From positions 114,206,088 through 114,270,087 of the forward strand of contig NC_035436.2 in assembly GCF_002127325.2 (NCBI RefSeq): 64,000 bases of DNA. The letters run 5' to 3'. A model generated the notes under the pieces. The model was not told the origin of the DNA, made no database searches, and saw nothing but the letters and a program-made list of their open reading frames with translations. This DNA is from Helianthus annuus (lineage: Eukaryota; Streptophyta; Magnoliopsida; Asterales; Asteraceae). The position numbers and the translations under genes are program-made. Shown here piece by piece: positions 57,001 through 64,000 of this stretch (the first letter of the stretch is position 1; every line of letters begins with the position of its first letter).

Positions 57001-57442
57001 CATTGGTGATCTCTTTTTCCTTATTTGCTACATACCAGGGTTTTTGATAAATACAATGGTTTATTTACTCACTTACACATGAACTCGCTCAACATTATTG
57101 TTGATTTTTCAACTTACATGTATTTCAGGGAATTAAAGATCTGGCACGGTATGGCATGTTTTCCGCTGCATTAGTCACCGAGGTCATCCAGGGTTTGGGG
57201 AATGTGACTCTTTCCTGGACAAGTCACAGTCCTTAAACCATGTTTATGTTATGTTTGGGTTTGAAATGTTTGAACAAGTTTATGGTTGTTAGGGTGTTAT
57301 CCCGTTAAGACAATGTTATGGTATTTTTATTTTAATGGATGATCTTGCATATTTTTAATTCATATAGCTTTGTTATGATTAAGCTATGGTATTAAGAAGT
57401 CATACCAAATTAACCACGCTTCCGCAAAGCCAGGGTGTGACA
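54042..57442 (+). repeat. Element E 5' LTR
   Basis: 3401 bp, TGTGACAACC...CAGGGTGTGACA. It has a TATAAATA box (54917-54924), a presumed leader with CTCTCTCCC, long AT-rich noncoding sequence, and a donor-like T|GTGAGTTCATG (GT at 56666). No gene within. Confidence 0.88.
54917..54924 (+). promoter_or_regulatory. TATA box, element E LTR
   Basis: TATAAATA in TTTGTCTATAAATACAAAC. Confidence 0.75.
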
Positions 57443-57445
57443 GCT

Positions 57446-57458
57446 TGGTATCAGAGCT
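57446..57458 (+). promoter_or_regulatory. Primer binding site, element E
   Basis: TTGGTATCAGAGC follows the LTR by 3 nt; the sequence after it (TCTGATC) differs from A, B and D. Confidence 0.85.
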
Positions 57459-57605
57459 CTGATCATAGCGAACTAGGATTCCTTCTCGAGTCTAGACTAT
57501 GATCACTAGGGCTCTCACGAAAACATTTTTACTGCATACCACTTAAGTCCAGATCCAAAACCTTTTTATAAACAAATGTTGAGCGCATTTTATTTATTGT
57601 TTTTA

Positions 57606-57880
57606 GGCTCAGTCTGGGAGGCTGAGGCTCGGTCTGGGAGACTGAGGCTCGGTCTGGGAGGCCGAGGCTCGATCTAATGGATCGAGGTAGTTGTCTAGCG
57701 GGACTAGGGAGTCAGTCTGGGAGGCTGGAGGCTGGAGATTTGGCTAGTGGGACTAGGGAGTCAGTCTGAGAGACTGGGAGGCTAGTGGGACTAGGAAGAG
57801 CAGTCTGGGAGGCTGGGAAAATTGGCTAGTGGGACTAGGAAAAGCAGTCTGGGAGGCTGGAAGGCTAGTGGGACTAGGAG
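57606..57880 (+). repeat. Leader tandem repeats in element E
   Basis: Alternating units GGCTC(A/G)GTCTGGGAG(G/A)CTGA and GGCTAGTGGGACTAGGA, about 20-30 bp each and roughly ten in all, G-rich. They lie between primer site and first ORF, after an acceptor-like TTATTGTTTTTAG. Confidence 0.75.
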
Positions 57881-57969
57881 AATTATGTGATATCTTACTT
57901 GGTAGCTTATGTGATTATTCGATTGTATGACTGATTATTTGTGCATATTTGTGTTTGTGTTACAGACAC

Positions 57970-59547
57970 ATGGACTCACCAGGCACTGGTGACTCGGACA
58001 CCACCGGACCCCTACCTATCGTATCTGATGACCTCCCATCTTTGGAGCATGAGGTGCATACATCTGATTCCACCAGCACGGATGACGACGATTTCCAGCC
58101 CTTCGCACTACCCGAGGGTGCTGATGAGCCTGCGGATGGCCCCCCTGCTGAGTACTTACCCCTAGTTGTGATTCCGGCTCCTATTCCTTTAGCCGTCTAT
58201 CCCGCATATGACTTACTACTTGACGCCGAGGCTGACGGCGATATCGATTTGTTTGAGGATGAGCCTATAGAGGATGAGATCCCGGACGCAGCCCTTCTTC
58301 CCGCTGGCGATCTTCTGATGATCGCTGGCGCCCCTGCTGAGGACTCACCCGCACATTCACCGGTCCCAGACTCCTTTGAGTCTGTGGCATCCGCACCTTC
58401 TCACGAGGTGAGCGCACATCACTTTGCACACGACTCGGATCCTGACCAGGCATCCTCAGCAGCACCTATTCCGAGCTTTGCATTTGAGCATGACGACATA
58501 GAGGATTCTGATCCCATTTTTCCTCCGGGGTTCGACCCGGATCATGATATCGAGTTTATCCCGATGGACCAGCTCATGGAGCATCCCGCTGATCCAGTTG
58601 ACCCTATTGATCCTGAGTTCGACTTTGATATGGCTTTTGATGACCATGAGCCTGCCTTGGCTCCTGAGCAGGCAGCTGCTCTAGATCCTATGCCCGAGCA
58701 TGACCCCGTACATGCTGGCATCCCAGTTGAGCCCGTTCTAGCTGACCCGCCCGTTGATGATCATTTGGAGGGCGATCATGTCGTTGTTGCTGTCGATCCT
58801 GTTGTTCCTCCACCTTTTGTTGATGATATACCTGTTGAGCACATTGCACCAGTTGATCCTATTTTTGCTCCCCCATTTGATCCCATTCCACTCGAGCCTG
58901 AGCACGCGCTGTTTGCAAACCACATGGATCCATCCGATGAGGATGCTCAGCACGGTTGGATACCTGCTGATGAGGACGTTCCACCTTTGCCCCCTCAGAT
59001 CCCTGTTACACGACCTGTTGATTTCACTTTTCAGGTTCCTCAGTTTGTACCTCCAGCGAGGCCTGGAGAGGGCTCTTCAGCCCATCCTTTTGGGCACGTG
59101 CCGATGTCTATTCCCTTCAGGCCCCAGATGTCATCTGTTCCACCCTCTACTTCACCGTTTCATGTGGCACCGTTTGACCCCACCAGTGAGCCTTTGCTTT
59201 GGTCGACACCACCAGCCATGCCACCTACTGATCCATACCATCCGTTTCATGTGGGACACACTATAGAGGATGTTTTGATGTCCTTCGTTCATCAGCATGA
59301 GTCACAGACGCAGCGTCTCCAGGAGCTCGAGAGAGCTCAGCTGCCACCATGTTCATGCCATGGTCAGATACACTCTCCTCTTCAGCCATGTCGATCATTA
59401 CCCCCAGATTTTGCTGCTCGTCTCTTTACACTAGAGCAGCAGGTTGCCTCTGTCATTCGCACTCAGCAGGCTATGGAGGAGGACTGGCTTCAGCTACGCC
59501 GCTTGCTTTACACTTACTTTCCCCCTCCTCCGCCGCCATCTGTATAG
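57970..59547 (+). CDS. Extra 5' ORF of element E: 525-aa acidic, proline-rich protein, unknown function
   Basis: ATG 57970 is the first ATG of an uninterrupted frame and directly follows a splice-acceptor-like TGTGTTACAG (57965). The protein is very rich in Asp, Glu, Pro and Ala: many DPxD, PVDP, EHDPVHA-like phrases over residues 60-330, a Pro-rich zone with PPSTSPFHVAPFDPTS, then a helical or coiled-coil end (QHESQTQRLQELERAQ; FTLEQQVASVIRTQQAMEEDWLQLRRLL) closing in a proline run. No known enzyme motif, zinc knuckle, signal peptide or membrane segment. It lies between primer site and gag, a place normally empty. It is intact while the downstream pol is not. I do not recognise a family. Confidence 0.75.
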   Translation: MDSPGTGDSDTTGPLPIVSDDLPSLEHEVHTSDSTSTDDDDFQPFALPEGADEPADGPPAEYLPLVVIPAPIPLAVYPAYDLLLDAEADGDIDLFEDEPIEDEIPDAALLPAGDLLMIAGAPAEDSPAHSPVPDSFESVASAPSHEVSAHHFAHDSDPDQASSAAPIPSFAFEHDDIEDSDPIFPPGFDPDHDIEFIPMDQLMEHPADPVDPIDPEFDFDMAFDDHEPALAPEQAAALDPMPEHDPVHAGIPVEPVLADPPVDDHLEGDHVVVAVDPVVPPPFVDDIPVEHIAPVDPIFAPPFDPIPLEPEHALFANHMDPSDEDAQHGWIPADEDVPPLPPQIPVTRPVDFTFQVPQFVPPARPGEGSSAHPFGHVPMSIPFRPQMSSVPPSTSPFHVAPFDPTSEPLLWSTPPAMPPTDPYHPFHVGHTIEDVLMSFVHQHESQTQRLQELERAQLPPCSCHGQIHSPLQPCRSLPPDFAARLFTLEQQVASVIRTQQAMEEDWLQLRRLLYTYFPPPPPPSV

Positions 59548-60008
59548 AGCTCATCAGTACTGCTTGTGTAGACGTTGGTGAGAGGACCGCGATTGCTTTT
59601 GATTGCACAGCATTTTGGAGACTACATGATGATACTGACTTTTGACACATACTTGATGTATTTGACACTGATTTGATATAGCTTTTGGACAGGGGTGATG
59701 TAGCCCCTAGTTGATTGATGATTGTATGACACAGTGATGTACTGATACACTTACGTTGTGGTCTCGATATATATGGCAATTGCAGTATTCTCATCATATT
59801 TGATTCGCTTGATTGCTTATTTACATTATTATGACATGGGATGTTGTGTATATATTATGACATGGGATGTTGTGTGTATAATATTTGTGACATGGGATGT
59901 TGTGTGATTAGTATGAGAAGTATTGATAACATGAGATGTTATGTGCTATTACTATTACTATATACGTACGCGTTACTATGGCCTGACCGACGTACACATC
60001 TTTAGAAG
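59548..60008 (+). other. Spacer between extra ORF and gag of element E
   Basis: Noncoding. At 59829-59952 a phrase GACATG(G/A)GATGTT(G/A)TGTG recurs four times. It ends in ACACATCTTTAG just before the gag ATG, another acceptor-like site (AG 60004-60005). Confidence 0.55.
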
Positions 60009-60921
60009 ATGCTGCCAAGACGTCAACCTCAGCCAATGCCTACGACTCAGGACGAACTACAGCAGGTCATTGCTGCTGCCATTGCTCAATATGCTGCCTC
60101 TCAAGGAGGGATGAGTGGAAGCAACTCTGGCAACACGGGCAACAACAACAATCCACCTCATGGTAACCCTAAGTCATTAAGACATACCATGACCTAAATA
60201 GATACCCTTAGCAAGAGTGCTAATGCCAATCATGCGTTATAATGTATGTGCAGGGTGCACCTACAAACAGTTCTTGGACTGCAAGCCCGTAAACTTTGAT
60301 GGCACAGGAGGTGCAGTCACTTTCGTCCGCTGGGCTGAGAAAACAGAATCCGTACTTCGCATGAGCAAATGCGCGCTGGATCAACAAGTCACTTACATCT
60401 CAGGGCTATTTTTGGATGGAGCCCTATCATGGTGGAATCTACAAGTCCAGACACTTGGCGAAGCTGCTGCTTACGCACTGTCTTGGACCGAGCTGAAAGA
60501 ACTCATGCGCAAGAAGTACTGTTCTCACGCTGAAATTCAGAGATTGGAGACCGAGTTCTGGCATCTAAAAATGGAGGGTCCTAAGATAGCAGAGTATGTC
60601 CAAAGGTTCCACGACTTGTCGCATGTGGTACCCTACATGGTCACACCTGAGTTCAAGAGAATCGAACGCTTCATTTGGGGATTAGCTCCTCAAATCATCA
60701 GCATGGTGACCTCCTCCAAACCTGCAACTATCACTGAAGCCATTGATTTGAGTGTGGCTCTTACTGAGGAGGCAATTCGTTTAAACAATTTTGATGAAGT
60801 GGAGCCTAAGAAAAAGGAGACTCATGTGGAGTCATCTGGAGGAAACAAGAGGAAGTTTTCAAACTTCAAGCAGGGCACCAGGGTGGTGGTTAAGAAAGGA
60901 GAGCAGAACGCGCCAGCTTAG
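60009..60921 (+). pseudogene. gag: Element E gag, with one intron
   Basis: Exon 1 60009-60162 (MLPRRQPQPMPTTQDELQQ, then a Ser/Gly/Asn stretch). Exon 2 from 60254 (CTYKQFLDCKPVNFDGTGGAV) holds the Gag core with WWNLQVQTLGEAAAYALSWTELKELM. It ends at TAG 60919-60921, in frame with the next segment. Confidence 0.88.
60163..60253 (+). other. Predicted intron in element E gag (91 nt, phase 1)
   Basis: CATG|GTAACC donor and TGTATGTGCAG|G acceptor. Exon 1 and exon 2 are in different frames and the join falls in a glycine codon, as in A and B. Confidence 0.8.
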
Positions 60922-62031
60922 GATACAGTTGGTAGGAAGAAAGGAAAGGGATATATGGGTGCACAACCCAAGTGCAACTCATGCCAACGACATCACTCTG
61001 GTCGTTGCAGGCTAAGAGTTTATGAATCATGTGGGAAGACTGGTCATACGAAGGATTTCTGTTGGGCTAGTGCTGGCCGGGGAGGCCAAGGAGGATCTGG
61101 GAATAGGAATAATCATGGTGGTAATGGGAATCGCCCCCAAGGAAACCATGGAGGTGATGGGAACCGAGTCAACAACGCAAACCAAGCGGGCGCCATGAAT
61201 CGTAATCAGGGAAACAATCAAGCTGGAAACGTTGGTGGGAACGGGCAGAGGCCCGGATGTTTCAACTGCGGTGATGTTGGGCATTACAAGAGGAATTGCC
61301 CGGAATTGAACCAAGCCCGCGGAAGGATTTTCAACATAGAAGCAAGGGAAGCGCGCCAGGATCCCAATGTTGTCACTGGTACGTTCCCTGTAAACCAGCG
61401 CTATGTATCCGTTTTATTTGATACTGGCGCCGATTATAGCTTCGTGTCGTTAGAATTTAAGAATATGCTTGGTTTAGCCGCTAGTAAGTTAGATATTCCG
61501 TACTCGATTGAATTAGCGAATGGAAAGTTAGTAGAAGCTAATGAGGTGATTCGAGGCTGCGTAATCGAGTTGGGAGAGCGCGAGTTCGCTCTAGATCTAC
61601 TACCAGTCCAGTTGGGAAGCTTCGACGTGGTAGTAGGAATGGATTGGTTATCGAGTAACAAGGCCGAGATAGTTTGTCATGAGAAGGTCATTCGTATCCC
61701 GACCGATGATGGTGAGACCATTATTGTTCACGGAGAAAAGCGTGAGACGCCGTTGAGGATTATTAGCTGCCTGAAGGCAAGGAAGTGTTTGCAAAAGGGA
61801 TGTGCTGCCTTTCTGGCACACATTGTAGATAAGAAGGCTGCTGAGCCAAAGTTCGAAGACATCCCTGTCGTGAGGGAATACCCAAAAGTCTTTCCAGAAG
61901 ATTTGCATGGCTTGCCGCCTCAAAGGCAAGTGGAGTTTCGCATTGACTTAGTTCCAGGCGCCGCGCCTGTGGCTAAGGCACCCTACAGACTTGCTCCGTC
62001 TGAGATGCAAGAACTGTCGACACAACTTTAA
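60922..62031 (+). pseudogene. gag-pol: Element E gag end and protease
   Basis: Same frame as exon 2. The first knuckle YESCGKTGHTKDFC lacks its first Cys, and the second, CFNCGDVGHYKRNC, is complete. A Gly/Asn-rich linker lies between them. Protease LFDTGADYSFVSLEF and VVGMDWLSSNKAEIVCHEK. The segment ends at TAA 62029-62031 where A has CAA. Confidence 0.88.
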
Positions 62032-63198
62032 GAGTTGTTAGACAAGGGATTTATCCGACCGAGCTTCTCGCCTTGGGGAGCTCCAGTTTTGTTTGTCAAG
62101 AAGAAGGACGGTAGTTTCCGTATGTGCATTGATTACAGAGAGTTGAACAAGCTGACGATCAAGAATAGGTATCCCCTGCCAAGAATCGATGATCTGTTTG
62201 ACCAACTACAAGGTTCAAGCTTCTATTCAAATATCGATCTTCGATCTGGATACCATCAGCTACGGATACAGGAGGAGAGTATCCCGAAGACAGCCTTCAG
62301 AACTCGATATGGACACTACGAGTTTCTCGTTATGCCGTTTGGTTTGACAAACGCACCTGCAGTATTCATGGATTTGATGAATCGAGTTTGTAAGCCGTAC
62401 TTGGATAAGTTCGTAATTGTATTCATCGATGATATTTTGATTTATTCAAAGACGAAGGCTGAGCACGAGCAGCACTTAAGAGCCATTCTGGAGCTGCTAA
62501 AGAAGGAACAGTTGTACGCCAAGTTCTCTAAGTGTGAGTTTTGGCTACGAGAGGTGCAATTCCTTGGGCACGTGGTGAATGGAGATGGAATCCACGTCGA
62601 TCCAACCAAGATCGAGGCGATCAAAGAATGGGAAACGCCAAAGACGCCAACCGAGATCCGGCAATTCTTGGGTTTGGCTGGCTATTATCGAAGGTTCATC
62701 GAGAATTTTTCAAAGATCGCCCAACCATTGACGCTCCTCACGTAGAAGGACAAGAAGTTTGATTGGGGAATCAAACAAGAAGAAGCATTTCAGATATTGA
62801 AGGATAAGCTTTGCAACGCACCAATCTTAGCTCTACCGGAAGGTACCGATGATTTTGTGGTATACTGCGACGCATCGCGTAAAGGATTGGGTTGTGTGTT
62901 GATGCAACGCCAAAAGGTTATTGCCTACGCATCACGCCAACTGAAGGTACATGAAAAGAACTATACCACACATGATTTGGAGTTAGGCGCAGTAGTTTTT
63001 GCTTTGAAGATCTGGAGACACTACCTTTATGGTACGAAGTGCACAATTTTCACAGATCACAAGAGCCTCCAACATATATTCAACCAGAAGGAGTTGAACA
63101 TGAGGCAAAGACGATGGGTAGAACTGTTGAATGACTACGACTGTGAGATTAAGTATCATCCAGGGAAGGCGAATGTGGTCGCCGATGCCCTAAGTTGA
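62032..63198 (+). pseudogene. pol: Element E RT and RNase H
   Basis: RT from [18 protein letters not shown] to [11 protein letters not shown], catalytic residues present. A TAG (62743-62745) where A has CAG separates RT from RNase H ([40 protein letters not shown]). It ends at TGA 63196-63198 where A has CGA. All three stops bordering this segment fit C-to-T changes. Confidence 0.9.
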
Positions 63199-64000
63199 AA
63201 AGAGAGGATCAAGCCCATAAGGGTTAGGGCTTTGGAGATGATTATTCAGACCGATCTTTCTTTGCGCATTCGTGCCGCGCAGAAAGAAGCTCTCAAGGAA
63301 AGAAACCTTGAAGAAGAGTATCTCCGTGGGATGGAGAAGTTATTGGTACCAAACAAGGAAGGAACGTTATGTTTTGAGAAAAGGATTTGGGTTCCTCTGT
63401 TTGGTGGTTTAAGGAAGGTTATTTTTGATGAAGCTCACAAGTCGCGGTACTCTATCCATCCTGGAGCGGATAAGATGTACCGGGATCTTAAAGATTATTA
63501 TTGGTGGCCTAGGATGAAAGGCGATGTTGCTGTTTATGTGAGCAAATGTTTAACATGCGCCAAGGTTAAGGCGGAATACCAGAAGCTTCGGGACTTCTGC
63601 AGCAACCAGAGATTCCCAAGTGGAAGTGGGAACAAATCTCTATGGATTTTATTACGAAGTTGCCAAGAACGCCAAGAGGCCATGACACTATTTGGATAAT
63701 AGTGGATCGCTTAACGAAGTCAGCACACTTCCTACCTATCCGAGAGAAGGATAATACGAGCAAACTGGCCGAAATCTACATGAGAGAGATTGTTACACGC
63801 CATGGAGTACCTCTCTCGATTATATCTGATAGAGACGGAAGGTTCGTGTCAAGGATATGGCAATCCTTCCAGGAAGCTTTTGGCTCAAAGTTGAATCTGA
63901 GCACTGCGTTTCACCCACAGACCGACGGTCAAAGCGAGCGGACGATTCAGACATTGGAGGACATGCTGAGAGCATGTGTGATGGATTTGGGCGGTAGCTG
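63199..64000 (+). pseudogene. pol: Element E integrase, partial
   Basis: Zinc domain [16 protein letters not shown]...[13 protein letters not shown]. One base appears lost near 63585, shifting the frame; the true core then reads on in another frame to the window end, including the [12 protein letters not shown] and [10 protein letters not shown] motifs with D, D and E present. The C-terminus and chromodomain tail lie outside the window. Confidence 0.88.

Larger units (their letters stand above)
54042..64000 (+). mobile_element. Element E: Ty3/gypsy chromovirus-type element with an extra 5' ORF (runs off window)
   Basis: LTR 54042-57442, primer site, leader with tandem repeats, an extra acidic/proline-rich ORF (57970-59547), then gag with intron, protease, RT, RNase H and most of integrase up to the window end. 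It is inserted in element B's RNase H, with left 5-mer CACAG. Pol carries several single-base stops and one frameshift. Confidence 0.9.

Overview
The window is plant nuclear DNA made entirely of nested LTR retrotransposons. I see no ordinary host gene, tRNA, rRNA or prokaryotic feature. The evidence is chromovirus-type Ty3/gypsy polyproteins, SIRE-like Ty1/copia genes, initiator-Met-tRNA primer sites (TGGTATCAGAGC), TG...CA LTRs and 5-bp target duplications. The protein style recalls Asteraceae repeats; that placement is inference.

Layout. The oldest layer is a minus-strand Ty3/gypsy element (Z) cut in two: its pol 3' half and 3' LTR lie at 1-2745, and its gag to RT at 17884-20018. The gap holds a decayed minus-strand LTR (I: 2746-3018 and 12703 onward), split by a nearly complete plus-strand element A (3024-12697, target duplication ATATC), then a large minus-strand LTR (F, 14543-17883). 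On the right, plus-strand element D (20019-47439) sits in Z's gag. D's 5' LTR was hit by a young minus-strand copia element G (22216-37510, target duplication GAAAC, 4 LTR differences by eye). D's 3' LTR is cut by copia fragment H (47440-48485), H by plus-strand gypsy element B (48486 on), and B's RNase H by plus-strand element E (54042 to the window end).

How the genes work. Each gypsy element encodes Gag, aspartic protease, RT, RNase H, integrase and a chromodomain-like tail as one polyprotein. All copies are broken by stops or frameshifts. Copia G encodes Gag and Pol, and downstream of pol a separate intact gene of about 1290 codons.

Most interesting signals. (1) G's downstream gene looks like its own two-exon transcription unit, with TATA box, short ATG exon, GTAAGT donor and a 791-nt intron. 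(2) A, B and E share a phase-1 GT-AG intron of 91-99 nt at the same place in gag, and removing it restores the reading frame; D lacks it. (3) The LTRs carry a conserved GTGAGT splice-donor motif, followed in A, B and F by tandem hairpin arrays with family-specific sequence. (4) E has an extra acidic, proline-rich ORF ahead of gag. (5) Most families carry their own short word repeated tens of bases apart in LTR, leader or intron.
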